Below, in pieces: positions 11,263-20,218 of a stretch of 64,000 bases of DNA. Every line of letters begins with the position of its first letter. Positions within the stretch are counted from its first letter, which is position 1. Location of the stretch: assembly GCA_047602055.1 (NCBI GenBank), contig JASGIG010000001.1:3968001-4032000 (forward strand), written 5' to 3'. Below the pieces are notes generated by a model, which saw only the letters and a list, made by a program, of their open reading frames with translations, searched no databases and was not told the DNA's origin. Source of the stretch: JAODBQ01 sp047602055. GTDB lineage: Bacteria > Actinomycetota > Acidimicrobiia > Acidimicrobiales > Ilumatobacteraceae. The translations under genes were made by a program, and so were the position numbers.

Positions 11263-11532
11263 GTGGCGAACATCAAGAGCCAGAAGAAGCGCATCCTGAC
11301 CGACGCCAAGCGCGCCGAGCGGAACAAGGCCGTCAAGAGCGAGCTGAAGACCCGCACCAAGAAGGCCGTGCGTGACGCGGGCACCGACGACGGCGCCGAG
11401 TCGCTGCGTCTCGCCGTGAAGCGCCTCGACATGGCCGCGGCCAAGGGCGTGATCCACAAGAACCAGGCCGCCCGCCGCAAGAGCCGCCTGATGCGCAAGA
11501 TCAACGCCGCCGAGGCCGCCGCCGCGTCCTGA
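11263..11532 (+). CDS. rpsT: 30S ribosomal protein S20
   Basis: 89-residue, lysine- and arginine-rich protein beginning VANIKSQKKRI, with the conserved tail NQAARRKSRLMRKINA. It is a primary 16S rRNA-binding protein of the small subunit. The GTG start follows GGAGAG. A TAGCGT hexamer at about 11217-11222 could be its -10, giving a short leader of about 35 nt. Confidence 0.97.
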   Translation: MANIKSQKKRILTDAKRAERNKAVKSELKTRTKKAVRDAGTDDGAESLRLAVKRLDMAAAKGVIHKNQAARRKSRLMRKINAAEAAAAS

Positions 11533-11545
11533 CCCGCTGGGTCTG

Positions 11546-11559
11546 CCGGGTCCGCCCGG
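11546..11559. terminator. Small hairpin between convergent rpsT and holA
   Basis: CCGGG-TCCG-CCCGG lies in the 27-bp gap between the rpsT and holA stop codons. It is a plausible bidirectional terminator but short and without a T-run. Confidence 0.3.
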
Positions 11560-12516
11560 TCACAGGCGCGCCAGCCGCGCCACCAGCACCTCCATCACCA
11601 GCGGTTCCGGCCAGTCCTTCGCACCGCGCAGGTCGAGGTCGGCCTGGGCCAGCAAGTTGATCGCCCGAATCACCTTGGCACCGCCGAGTCGCCGGTACTG
11701 ATCGAGCGCCTTCTTGGCCGGGAAACCGGGCTTGATCCCCATCGCTGCCGCAGCGCTCGCCTCGTCGCGAGCCCCCGAGCCGTCGAGGGCCAGCAGCTTG
11801 GTGTAGTTGGCGTGGAGGATCGCCATCACCTGCAGCGGATGGCGCTCTCCCCCGCCCATCATCCGATCGAGGGCGCGCAGCGCCTCGGTCGCGTTGCCCT
11901 TGTCGATCGCATCGGTCAGCTCCCACGGCGGCACGCCACCGGCCTCGCCGAGGAACGGCTCGACGTCGGCGAGGCGCAACAGGTGATCGGTGCCGTGGGC
12001 CGAGACCAACGTGTCGAGGATCCCGGCGAGGCGCCCAGCGTCCTCGCCGAGCCAGGTGCTCAGCCGGTTCAGCGCATGGGCGTCGAGGCGCAGACCGGCG
12101 GCGGCGACCTGGTCCTCGAACCAGATGGCGCGGTCGCGTGCCCTGCTGGGCGGCGCGCTGTCGATCGTCTCGGCGCCGGCGCGCTTGAGCGCGTCGGACA
12201 ACGACTTGGGCAACCGCCCACCGCCGGTGGCGAGGACCAGCTCGGTGGTCGGCAGCAGATCGCCGAGCAGCGCGACGAGCGGGGCGACGTCGGCGGCGTT
12301 GAACCGCCCGATGCCGCGGGCGACGACGACGCGCCGCTCCGTGAGGAACGGCGGCGTCTGCGCCGCGTCAACGACGGCGCGAAGCTCGTAGTCGTCGCCG
12401 TCGAGCTCGTCGACCATCAGCGAACGGTCACCGTCACCGACCAGGCGGTGAACCAGCTCGGTGAGCGCCGCACTCGCCAGCGATGGGTCGTCGCCGGTGA
12501 CGAGGTACGTGCTCAC
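11560..12516 (-). CDS. holA: DNA polymerase III subunit delta
   Basis: 318-residue clamp-loader subunit that opens the beta sliding clamp. It has the family start YLVTGDDPSL, the central stretch TPPFLTERRVVVARGIGRF and the C-terminal clamp-loader collar (RHPLQVMAILHANYTKLL). Length and order of segments match actinobacterial HolA. It converges with rpsT, and its start lies about 115 bp from the divergent peroxidase gene. Confidence 0.92.
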   Translation of the reverse strand: MSTYLVTGDDPSLASAALTELVHRLVGDGDRSLMVDELDGDDYELRAVVDAAQTPPFLTERRVVVARGIGRFNAADVAPLVALLGDLLPTTELVLATGGGRLPKSLSDALKRAGAETIDSAPPSRARDRAIWFEDQVAAAGLRLDAHALNRLSTWLGEDAGRLAGILDTLVSAHGTDHLLRLADVEPFLGEAGGVPPWELTDAIDKGNATEALRALDRMMGGGERHPLQVMAILHANYTKLLALDGSGARDEASAAAAMGIKPGFPAKKALDQYRRLGGAKVIRAINLLAQADLDLRGAKDWPEPLVMEVLVARLARL

Positions 12517-12632
12517 GGATCAGGAGCCTGGCATGCCGGCCCCGCAACTACCAGCGGGCGCGCCGGGAGCGCTACCGTGCCCGCAGAACCACCGCCGATC
12601 GGGCGCCGACGCGCCCAGGAGACCGAACCACC

Positions 12633-13556
12633 ATGGCGAACCCGCAGCACGCGATCCTGACGAACCTGACCAAGTACCAGTGGTACACGCATCTCAGCCG
12701 CACCGAGGGCGCCGACCTCGACGTGATCAAGAAGGCGATCAAGGACGTCCGCAACGCCGGCAAGGACGTCGGCGTGGCCGTCCCGATCAACGTGTGCATC
12801 CTGTTCGGCCCGACGCTGCTGGCGGACCTGACGAACGACATCCCCGAGGACTTCCAGCCGTACCCTGGCTACGAGTCGCCCGACGGCAAGGTGGCCAAGG
12901 GCACCCAGGAGGAGCTGCTCCTGTGGGTGCACTCCGACGACAAGGACCTGTGCTGGGAGACCCAGTTCAACTTCCGCAACGCCGTCGCCGGCCACATGAA
13001 CGTCGCCCGCGAGACGCCGACGTTCATCTACCGCAACAGCCTCGACCTCACCGGGTTCATCGACGGCACGGGCAACCCGGAGCCGGAGGACCAGCACGAC
13101 CGGGCGATCATCCCCGACGGCCAGCCAGGCGCCGGCGGATCGTTCTGCATCGCCCAGCGCTGGGTGCACGACCTGAAGTACTTCAACAGCCTGTCGCTGC
13201 AGGACCAGGAGAACCTGTTCGGCCGCACCAAGGCGGACTCCACCAAGCTGCCCACGCAGGTGCCCACCTCTCACCTGTCGCACGTCGAGCTGCGCGAAGG
13301 CAAGACGGCCGACGAGAGCACGCCCAAGCGTGGCGAGATGGTCCGCCGCTCGACACCGTACGCGTTCCACGACGGCACGGTCGGCCTGTACTTCATGGGC
13401 TTCTGCAAGACGCAGGCACCGCTGCGCGAGCGCATGGAGGCGATCTACGGCGCCAACGGCCAGGCTCGCGACGCGCTGACCGACTATTCGACGCCGGCGT
13501 CGGGCTCGTACTACTTCGCCCCCTCGGTCGAGTCCCTGGAGGCCATGCTCGGCTGA
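12633..13556 (+). CDS. Dyp-type (YfeX-like) heme peroxidase
   Basis: 307-residue dye-decolourising peroxidase. The diagnostic GxxDG motif is GFIDG at residues 141-145; D144 is the expected catalytic acid. H217 (SHVEL) is the probable proximal heme ligand and R239 (VRRSTPY) the conserved distal-side arginine. There is no Tat or Sec signal, so it is cytoplasmic, which fits class B rather than the exported class A. No encapsulin gene is next to it. AGGAG precedes the ATG. A role in hydrogen-peroxide-dependent oxidation is known for the family; its own substrate is unknown. Confidence 0.9.
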   Translation: MANPQHAILTNLTKYQWYTHLSRTEGADLDVIKKAIKDVRNAGKDVGVAVPINVCILFGPTLLADLTNDIPEDFQPYPGYESPDGKVAKGTQEELLLWVHSDDKDLCWETQFNFRNAVAGHMNVARETPTFIYRNSLDLTGFIDGTGNPEPEDQHDRAIIPDGQPGAGGSFCIAQRWVHDLKYFNSLSLQDQENLFGRTKADSTKLPTQVPTSHLSHVELREGKTADESTPKRGEMVRRSTPYAFHDGTVGLYFMGFCKTQAPLRERMEAIYGANGQARDALTDYSTPASGSYYFAPSVESLEAMLG

Positions 13557-13565
13557 GCCTCGCGC

Positions 13566-14978
13566 TCACGACCGCTCTTCGACGCTGGACGGTTCGCGGC
13601 CCATTCGTGGGTCGTCGGCCGTCCAGCGTTGCGCGTCCGGGCCGGGTTCGCAGCGGCGACCGAGCAGAGCGGCGACGACGGCCAGCAGGATCGCCCACGC
13701 CACGAGTCGCCGAACGCCACTCGGCTCCAGCCGCGCCGAGACCTCGGCGACCGTGGCCACCCACCGGGTGCCGAGCCGGCACGGCAGCATCACCGCGTCG
13801 CGTACGACGGCGGGACCCCACCCAGCGAGCAGGCCAGCCGGCAGCCCGACGAGCATCACCGCGCCGGCGACGGGCACGGCCAGCAGGTTCGCCGGGATCG
13901 ACACCACCGGGAGCCGGTGGAACACCAGCAGGCTGGGCACGACGATGCCGGCCTGCGCCCCGAGCGCGGTGCCGAGTGCCAGCCGCCACCACGGCGGGCC
14001 GCGCAGCCGTTCGGCCAGCCATGGCCCGACGGTGCACACCCCGGCAGTTGCGCCGACCGACAGCCACAGCCCGACCGACCAGACCAGGAACGGGTCGACG
14101 ACGGCGAGCACGGTGACGGCCACGGCCAACAGCCCGGCTGGGTGCTGACGCCGCCCCAGTGTGAACCCGGTGATCGCCAGCACGGCCATCACGCCGGCGC
14201 GCAGGATCGACGGCTCGAAGCGGGTGAGCGCCATGAACCAGCCGATCAGCCCGACCGACACCGTCCAGCGCCACCACGGTCGCAAGCGCCGCACCAGCAA
14301 CCCGACGCCGAGCAACAGATAGGCGACGTTCTGCCCGGAGACGGCCGTCAGGTGCGACAGCCCGGCGTCGCGGAACGCCTGGATCATCGCCGGAGGCTCG
14401 CGAGCGTCGTCGCCGATCACCAGGCCGGTGAACAGCGCCGCCTCGTCGGCCGGCATCGTCGCCTCCGCCGCCTCACGGAGCGCAGCGCGGACCTTGGCGC
14501 TCGCCCGGTCGAGCGGTGCCGCGGTGGCGATGTCGCCGGTGTAGTCGAGCTCGAAGCGGCCGACGACGTGACGCACGAGCGCCCGGCGGGCGTGATCGCC
14601 GTTCGGCCGGCGGGTGCCCGACACCCAGACCACGTCGCCCGACTGGCGCTCGGCGAGACGCCGCCGCGGCGAGCCGTACGCCCATGCGTCGAAGCGCTCG
14701 TCGCCGATCTCCAGCGTGACCCGCAGGCCGCGGCCGAGCGGCGCCGGATCGCCGACGAGCTCTGCCCAGCCGACGTAGCGGCCGAGTTGGCGGGGATGCG
14801 CGGCGTCCCACGTGGTCTGGCTGCGCCACGATCCGGCGATGACGGCGACCGCGCAGACCAGTGCAACGCGCGGGGCGCGCCGAACGACGACGAACCACAG
14901 TGCACCGATCGCTGCCAGGGCGGACGACGCCGGCCAGGTGTGCGACCACACCGCGAGGCAGGTCGACACCGCGACCAC
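13566..14978 (-). CDS. comEC: ComEC/Rec2 family competence membrane channel, without nuclease domain
   Basis: Polytopic membrane protein that forms the inner-membrane DNA channel in transformation systems. The competence-domain signature HLTAVSGQNVAYLLLG and many hydrophobic segments are present. The N-terminal soluble OB-like part (GWAELVGDP...RFDAWAYG) precedes it. The protein ends soon after the last membrane segment, so the metallo-beta-lactamase-like nuclease domain of longer ComEC proteins is absent. The start is uncertain: I give the GTG at 14978 (~470 residues); an in-frame GTG at 15053 would overlap the divergent gene. Confidence 0.8.
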   Translation of the reverse strand: MVAVSTCLAVWSHTWPASSALAAIGALWFVVVRRAPRVALVCAVAVIAGSWRSQTTWDAAHPRQLGRYVGWAELVGDPAPLGRGLRVTLEIGDERFDAWAYGSPRRRLAERQSGDVVWVSGTRRPNGDHARRALVRHVVGRFELDYTGDIATAAPLDRASAKVRAALREAAEATMPADEAALFTGLVIGDDAREPPAMIQAFRDAGLSHLTAVSGQNVAYLLLGVGLLVRRLRPWWRWTVSVGLIGWFMALTRFEPSILRAGVMAVLAITGFTLGRRQHPAGLLAVAVTVLAVVDPFLVWSVGLWLSVGATAGVCTVGPWLAERLRGPPWWRLALGTALGAQAGIVVPSLLVFHRLPVVSIPANLLAVPVAGAVMLVGLPAGLLAGWGPAVVRDAVMLPCRLGTRWVATVAEVSARLEPSGVRRLVAWAILLAVVAALLGRRCEPGPDAQRWTADDPRMGREPSSVEERS

Positions 14979-15030
14979 GGCGAGGTCACCGACGCCACCG
15001 CCGTGCCACCGTCGCCCGTCGGCATCCTCG

Positions 15031-15036
15031 TACGCT
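15031..15036 (+). promoter_or_regulatory. -10 hexamer TACGCT of a probable leaderless promoter
   Basis: TACGCT is 6 nt before the ATG at 15043 with no ribosome binding site between, which supports that start over earlier in-frame codons. Confidence 0.45.
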
Positions 15037-15042
15037 GGCGGG

Positions 15043-15483
15043 ATGCAGGCCACCGTCACCTCCCGGCGTCCGGTGCCGGGCGGACCGCGCCAGTACCGAG
15101 CCCGCATCCGCACGTTCGGACCGCTGGCCAGCCTGGTGCCGCCGGGCGTGCTCGGCCTGTTCGCCCTCGTGCTGTTGAGCGGCAGCACCGGCGCCGGGCG
15201 AGGCGTTCCCGGCTTCCTGCTTGCACTGCTCGCCGCGCCGGCGCTGCTCGTGCTCGGCGCACCGCTGGCCGGAGGTGCCGGCGTGTACTTCCTGGCCGCG
15301 GCGGTGAGCGCCGTGCTGTGGCTGGCGATCGGCGTGGTGGCATCACGGCGGGCGACACGCTCGCCGGCACCGCGCTGGGGCGACTTCTGGCGGGAGTGGG
15401 CATGGCCGGTCGTCGGCGTGTGGCTCGGCGTCGGCGTCGCCCTCCTCGCCGCCGACCTGGTGCTGGGCAAGGCCCTGTTCTGA
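15043..15483 (+). CDS. Small multi-pass membrane protein of unknown function
   Basis: 146 residues with about four hydrophobic segments (for example LVPPGVLGLFALVLLSG and FLAAAVSAVLWLAIGVVAS) and a positively charged N-terminus. No family recognised. It sits on the strand opposite comEC and comEA, between them. It may simply have its own promoter there and need not act in DNA uptake. Confidence 0.65.
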   Translation: MQATVTSRRPVPGGPRQYRARIRTFGPLASLVPPGVLGLFALVLLSGSTGAGRGVPGFLLALLAAPALLVLGAPLAGGAGVYFLAAAVSAVLWLAIGVVASRRATRSPAPRWGDFWREWAWPVVGVWLGVGVALLAADLVLGKALF

Positions 15484-15495
15484 CGCACCGCTCGC

Positions 15496-16200
15496 TCATG
15501 TCGTCACCAGCTCGCGCAACGCGTCGAGCTTCGCCGGGCCGATGCCACGGACCTCGCCGAGATCGTCCACGATGGCGAACGGCCCGTGCGCGTCCCGATA
15601 GGCGATGATCGCCGCCGCGGTGCTCGGCCCGACGCCGGGCAGTGCGTCGAGCTGCTCGGCAGTGGCCGTGTTGACGTCGATCGGACCGGCCCGGGCGGTG
15701 CTCGCCGGCTCACCGCCGCTGACGCCGGCCGCCACCGACGCCGCTTCACCGGCCTGCGGGACGTAGACCCGCACACCGTCGCGCACCGGTTCGGCGAGGT
15801 TGAGCGAGTCCGTGGCCGCTGTCGGAGCCAACCCTCCGGCGGCGACGATGGCATCCACCACCCGGCTCGACGCCGGCAGGTGGTACACGCCAGGTGCAAC
15901 GACCGCGCCGGCGACGTGGACGACGACCTCGCTCGCGGTGCTCGGCGGCGGCAGGTCGCCGGCCGAGGTGGGCGGCGACGACGAGGTAGAGGGCACGGAC
16001 GCGTACGGCAGCTGCGACTCGGTGCTCGGCCGTGGCGCCCGCAGCAGCCACCAGGCGGCGACGGCGACGAGCACGACAGAGGCACCGGCCACGAGCAGGC
16101 GGACAAGACCGAACCAGGCCAGCCAGCCACTGATGCGCTCGACGAGCCGATCGCCGGGCGACGGGCGCGGTAGGAGTGGAGCAGGTGGCGTCGGCTCCAT
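15496..16200 (-). CDS. comEA: ComEA family helix-hairpin-helix DNA-binding protein
   Basis: 234-residue membrane-anchored DNA receptor. One membrane helix lies at about residues 35-55, followed by a Ser/Pro/Thr-rich linker. An SLBB domain comes next (VHVAGAVVAPGVYHLP...RVVDAIVAAGGL) and two C-terminal helix-hairpin-helix motifs end it (LDALPGVGPSTAAAIIAYR; LGEVRGIGPAKLDALREL). ComEA proteins hand incoming DNA to ComEC, whose gene lies nearby on the same strand. Confidence 0.9.
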   Translation of the reverse strand: MEPTPPAPLLPRPSPGDRLVERISGWLAWFGLVRLLVAGASVVLVAVAAWWLLRAPRPSTESQLPYASVPSTSSSPPTSAGDLPPPSTASEVVVHVAGAVVAPGVYHLPASSRVVDAIVAAGGLAPTAATDSLNLAEPVRDGVRVYVPQAGEAASVAAGVSGGEPASTARAGPIDVNTATAEQLDALPGVGPSTAAAIIAYRDAHGPFAIVDDLGEVRGIGPAKLDALRELVTT

Positions 16201-16292
16201 GACGACCTCCAGGAACGTTGGCGCGCTCAGGCACGCTCGATCAACCGGGGGAAGGTCCTCGTCAGACTACCAAAGGGGTCTCACAGTCACCG

Positions 16293-16634
16293 CTAGCGCG
16301 AGACGGCGGCCGACTCGTCGTCGCGCACCGCGGTGGACAGCGAACGACGAGCCACCCAGTCGGCTTCGATCTCCATCGGGATCCGCAGGTACGCACCGGC
16401 GTGACCCTTGCGGCGCACGCGCCACTTGACGTACGACGCCGCGTAGCGACCGGCGAAGCCGACCACCCCGTAGCGCCGCCACTGACGCAGGTGGACCTGC
16501 TCGTGGCGCAGCAGGTACGGCGTGGCGTGCCCGCTGCGCACGATCACCAGGCCGGGCAGGGTGATCCCGTCGACCCCGTTCGGAACCGGACCACCCTCCC
16601 ACAGCACGTACCCGTCCCGGTGCTCCACCGACAT
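16293..16634 (-). CDS. Small HEXXH-motif protein, putative zinc metallopeptidase-like
   Basis: 113 residues with HEQVH at residues 44-48 and a downstream EIEADW (Glu 88/90), which together resemble the HEXXH...E zinc site of gluzincins. No signal peptide or membrane segment is obvious. The ATG at 16634 was chosen because TACCCT lies 7 nt upstream. The family is not recognised by name, and peptidase activity is inference from the motif alone. Confidence 0.6.
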   Translation of the reverse strand: MSVEHRDGYVLWEGGPVPNGVDGITLPGLVIVRSGHATPYLLRHEQVHLRQWRRYGVVGFAGRYAASYVKWRVRRKGHAGAYLRIPMEIEADWVARRSLSTAVRDDESAAVSR

Positions 16635-16641
16635 GGACGCC

Positions 16642-16647
16642 AGGGTA
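16642..16647 (-). promoter_or_regulatory. -10 hexamer TACCCT of a probable leaderless promoter
   Basis: On the minus strand TACCCT is 7 nt from the ATG of the HEXXH protein. Confidence 0.4.
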
Positions 16648-16765
16648 GTCCACCCTCGCCGACCGACGACGCCCATCCGGTGAACACGCCGTGCCGTCAC
16701 GAAGTCGACGGCGCGCTCCAACCGTCAGCCGATTATTGAACTCGCTCTATTTTGCGTCCGACCTC

Positions 16766-16793
16766 TTGACCGGTAGCCGGGGGTCGGTAATAT
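16766..16793 (+). promoter_or_regulatory. Sigma70-like promoter of the PhyH-Liv operon
   Basis: TTGACC (-35) and TAATAT (-10) are separated by 16 bp, within an unusually AT-rich stretch. TAATATTA is itself a palindrome at 16788-16795. CCGACC and GGTCGG flank the -35 element as an inverted pair, a possible operator. The leader to the GTG at 16862 is about 60 nt and includes a GGGGGGAA ribosome binding site. Confidence 0.65.
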
Positions 16794-16861
16794 TATTTCA
16801 AGCGGTCGAATAGATCTGGGAGAGGTTCCCGGACGCCGCCGCTCGAGTCCTGGGGGGAACC

Positions 16862-17788
16862 GTGCCTGATGTTCACCACGCGTCCGCGATGCCTGAGGCC
16901 ACTTCGGACCCGGCCGAGATCCGCGCCAACCTGGACGAGCTCGGCTTCTCGGTCGTACCGGACATGCTCGCCACGGACCACCTCCGGGAGTTGCGCACCC
17001 GGCTCGTGGATCAGGCGGCCGCCGAGCGCGCCGCCGGGGTGGCCACCTCGAACGCCGGTCCGTTGGCGCCAGGTGGTCCGATCCAGTACGTGTGGGGCCT
17101 GATCCACAAGGGTCAGGTGTTCCGAGATCTGGTGCTGGACCCGCAGGCACTGGACCTGGTCCGCTACGTGCTGGGCCCCGAGCTCCTGCTGTTCAGCTTC
17201 ACCGGCAACGCGATCGGGCCGGGCGCGCCCGGCGGGGGCGCCCACAGCGATCAGATCTACATGCCGTCGGACACGCCGTGGCCCGTCGTGTGCAACGTCA
17301 TCTACATGCTCGACGACTTCACCGAGGACAACGGGGCCACGCTCGTCGTGCCGGGCAGCCACCGGCGCAGCATCGACGACCTGACGCCGGAAGCCTTCGC
17401 CGCCGAGGCGGTCCCGGCGATCGGCCGCGCCGGTTCCGCGCTGGTGATGGAGAGCCGGGTCTGGCACTCCATCGGCGTCAACCGCACGACCTCGAACGTC
17501 CGTCACGGCATCCTGACCACGTACTGCAAGCCGTTTCTGCGCACGCAATCGAACTGGATCCACACGACGCCTGCCGATCTCGTGGCCACGTTCCCGACCG
17601 AGCTGCTCGAGCTCCTCGGGTACCACGGCTGGCGCTCGCTCGGCGGCCTGCAAGGCCCCTACGGGATACCGCTCGACGACACCGCCGGTAGCAGCGCGCG
17701 CAACGAGGCCCGGCTCGACGTGCAGGTCGACTGGGGTTGGATCCCCGCCGAGCCGTCGATCGTCGGCGAGCTGCACGTCTCCGCCTGA
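16862..17788 (+). CDS. Phytanoyl-CoA dioxygenase (PhyH) family protein
   Basis: 308-residue Fe(II)/2-oxoglutarate-dependent oxygenase. The metal triad is visible as H128-x-D130 (AHSDQIYM) and H202 (VWHSIG), with R208 a likely 2-oxoglutarate ligand. It is the first gene of an operon that continues with an NTF2-like protein and an ABC uptake system, so it probably hydroxylates the imported compound or a derivative. The substrate is not deducible. A GTG start follows a strong purine-rich ribosome binding site. Confidence 0.88.
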   Translation: MPDVHHASAMPEATSDPAEIRANLDELGFSVVPDMLATDHLRELRTRLVDQAAAERAAGVATSNAGPLAPGGPIQYVWGLIHKGQVFRDLVLDPQALDLVRYVLGPELLLFSFTGNAIGPGAPGGGAHSDQIYMPSDTPWPVVCNVIYMLDDFTEDNGATLVVPGSHRRSIDDLTPEAFAAEAVPAIGRAGSALVMESRVWHSIGVNRTTSNVRHGILTTYCKPFLRTQSNWIHTTPADLVATFPTELLELLGYHGWRSLGGLQGPYGIPLDDTAGSSARNEARLDVQVDWGWIPAEPSIVGELHVSA

Positions 17789-17826
17789 GCCGAGATCAGT
17801 CGTTCGAGCCGTCCGGAGATCGTCCC

Positions 17827-18216
17827 GTGACCGTCCTGCCCTCGACCGCCGAGCGGTTCCTGTGCGCCCTGACCGGCGAGGACCCTGACGCCGTCAGCAT
17901 CGCGCCCGGTGCGGTCGCCTGGCACAACCTCGACGGCGTCGAGCACGACCTACGTGCGGCGATGGCCGACTTCCCGGCGGCACGACGCCACCTGCCCGAC
18001 CTGCGCTACGACGAGCTGCGTTGCAACGTCGCCGACGACGGCGTGTCGCTCGCCCGCTTCGTGCTGAAGGCATCGCTGCCCGGCGGCACCGAGCTGCGCG
18101 CCCCGGGATGCCTGGTGATCACCGAACACGACGGTGCGATCGTGCGCACCGAGGAGTACCTCGACAGCGCGCAGCTGTCGCCGCTGGCGGCCGCGCTCGG
18201 ACGTGACGCGGGGTGA
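17827..18216 (+). CDS. NTF2/SnoaL-like small protein
   Basis: 129 residues with the pattern of a SnoaL-like cone-shaped fold: an N-terminal helix (AERFLCALTGED), a middle WHNLDGVEHD strand and a C-terminal CLVITEHDGAIVRTEEYLD. Members are isomerases, hydrolases or binding proteins for small hydrophobic molecules. It lies 38 nt after the PhyH gene and 4 nt before the permease gene, clearly in the operon. The fold assignment is moderate; the role is unknown. Confidence 0.6.
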   Translation: MTVLPSTAERFLCALTGEDPDAVSIAPGAVAWHNLDGVEHDLRAAMADFPAARRHLPDLRYDELRCNVADDGVSLARFVLKASLPGGTELRAPGCLVITEHDGAIVRTEEYLDSAQLSPLAAALGRDAG

Positions 18217-18220
18217 GGCG

Positions 18221-20218
18221 ATGAGTCCATATCTGCAGTTCGCCGTCCTCGGGCTCGCGGCCGGCTCCGTGTACGCGGCGATGTCGGCCGCCCTGGTCAG
18301 CATCTACCGAGCGACCGGGATCATCAACTTCGCCCAGGGATCGATGGCGATGTGGGGGCCGTACGTCTACTGGCGACTCAGCACCTCGGGCGATCTGGTC
18401 CTACCGATCGGCACGGTCCACATCGGCTCGACGAACCGCAGCCTGGCGCTGACCGTCGCGCTGGCGGCGGCGGTGGCGATCGCGCTGCTCGCCCACCTGC
18501 TCGTCTTCCGGCCGCTGCGGCGCGCTCCCGTGCTCGCCCAGGTGGTCGCCTCGGTCGGGCTGATGCTCGTGATGCAGTCGTTGGTCGTGCTGCGCTTCGG
18601 CTCGCTCGCCGTGGTGGTCGATCGCATCCTGACGTCGCGGCGGGTCACCGTGGCCGGCGCCGTGCTGCCGGTGACCAACCTCGTCCTGGCCGCGGTCACG
18701 GTCGTCGGCGCCGCCGTCCTGCACCTCTACTTCCGCATCACCCGGCGAGGCGTCGCCACCCGGGCATGCTCCGAGGACGAGCTGGCGGTGCGATTCCTCG
18801 GCTACTCCCCCGATCGGCTGGCGGCCATCATCTGGGTGCTCACCGGTGCCTTCGTCGGCATCGTCGCCACGCTCGCAGCGCCGTCCATCGGCCTCAACCC
18901 GACGACCTACATGCTGTTCGTCGTCCCCGCCCTCGCCGTGGCGCTCGTCGGACGGTTGACCTCGATCTCCGTCGCCTGCGTCGCCGGGTTGGTGCTCGGC
19001 TGCTTCCAGGCCGTCGTCGGCCTGCTGCGCACCACGACCTGGTGGCCCGACTGGGCGAAGACCGGCGTGCAGGACGCGGTGCCGTTCGTCATCGTCATCG
19101 TCGCCCTGTTCGCCGTCGGCAAGAAGATCCCGACGCGCGGCTCGCTGGAGCCACCGCGCCTGCCCGCCGTGCACGTGCCCCGACTGCGGGCATCGTCGCT
19201 CGGGATCGCCGTGGCGATCGCGCTCGTCCTCGTCCTCGTCACCTCGGGCAACTATCGCTTCGGCGTCGTCACCTCGATGATCCTGGTCGTCCTGGCCCTG
19301 TCGCTCGTGCTCCTCACCGGCTATCTCGGGCAGATCTCGCTGGCCCAGATGTCGATCGCCGGCGTCGCCGGGTTCGCGCTGTCGAAGGCGACCACCAACT
19401 GGGGCGTGCCGTTCCCGTTGTCGATCGTCCTCGCCGCGGCGATCGCCACCGGCGCCGGCGTCCTCGTCGGGATCCCCGCACTGCGCATCCGCGGCGCGCA
19501 GCTCGCCGTGGTCACCCTCGCCGCCGCGGTGGCCGTCGAGCAGTTCGTCTTCAACAACCCGAACATCGCGTCGTCGTCGGGCAACCCGATCAAGCCGCCG
19601 CGCCTGTTCGGGATCAACCTGTCCATCCGCCACGGCAGCGACGTGTCACGCCCGGTGTTCGCGGTGATGGTCCTCGTGATCATGGTCGTCATCGTGGTCG
19701 CCGTGGTGCAGCTGATGCGCGGCGACACCGGCCGGGCGTTCCTCGCGGTGCGCTCCAACGAGCGGGCCGCGGCGTCGGTGGGCATCGACGTCGCGTTCGC
19801 CAAGCTGGCGGGGTTCGGCCTGTCGGCGTTCATCGCCGGCATCGCCGGCTCGCTCATCGGCTACAGCCGCGGCCAGCTGTCGGCCGAGTCGTTCACCGTC
19901 CTGGCCGGGCTGTCGCTGCTCGCCGTGGCCTATCTCGGTGGCATCACCAGCATCGGTGGGGCCGTCGTCGCCGGGGTCACCGGACCGCTCGGCATCGGGT
20001 ACGTGTTCTTCGCGCAGACGCTCGACCTCGGCCGCTACTACGCGCTGGTGTCGGGGCTCGGCCTGATCCTCACCGCGATCATCAACCCGGTCGGTGTCGC
20101 CGGCGCACTGGCGGAGATGGCGCACTCGCACCGAAGGCGCCTGTCCCGGCGCGATGGCAGCGCACCCACCCTCGGCGCCGCCATCCCGACCCCGACCGAT
20201 GCCGAGCTCCATGCCTGA
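18221..20218 (+). CDS. Fused LivH-LivM branched-chain-amino-acid-type ABC permease
   Basis: 665-residue protein joining both permease subunits of a HAAT-family transporter. The N-terminal half is LivH-like (GLAAGSVYAAMSAALVS; GIINFAQGSMAMWG). The C-terminal half is LivM-like (LTGYLGQISLAQMSIAGVAG; GDTGRAFLAVRSNERAAASVG; GITSIGGAVVAG). A short linker rich in Arg and Pro lies near residues 300-330. The usual arrangement is two genes. ATG at 18221 lies 4 nt after the previous stop. Confidence 0.92.
   Translation: MSPYLQFAVLGLAAGSVYAAMSAALVSIYRATGIINFAQGSMAMWGPYVYWRLSTSGDLVLPIGTVHIGSTNRSLALTVALAAAVAIALLAHLLVFRPLRRAPVLAQVVASVGLMLVMQSLVVLRFGSLAVVVDRILTSRRVTVAGAVLPVTNLVLAAVTVVGAAVLHLYFRITRRGVATRACSEDELAVRFLGYSPDRLAAIIWVLTGAFVGIVATLAAPSIGLNPTTYMLFVVPALAVALVGRLTSISVACVAGLVLGCFQAVVGLLRTTTWWPDWAKTGVQDAVPFVIVIVALFAVGKKIPTRGSLEPPRLPAVHVPRLRASSLGIAVAIALVLVLVTSGNYRFGVVTSMILVVLALSLVLLTGYLGQISLAQMSIAGVAGFALSKATTNWGVPFPLSIVLAAAIATGAGVLVGIPALRIRGAQLAVVTLAAAVAVEQFVFNNPNIASSSGNPIKPPRLFGINLSIRHGSDVSRPVFAVMVLVIMVVIVVAVVQLMRGDTGRAFLAVRSNERAAASVGIDVAFAKLAGFGLSAFIAGIAGSLIGYSRGQLSAESFTVLAGLSLLAVAYLGGITSIGGAVVAGVTGPLGIGYVFFAQTLDLGRYYALVSGLGLILTAIINPVGVAGALAEMAHSHRRRLSRRDGSAPTLGAAIPTPTDAELHA

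Noticed and set aside
12633..13556. DyP peroxidase as encapsulin cargo
   Set aside because: No encapsulin shell gene is adjacent and no C-terminal cargo peptide is evident.
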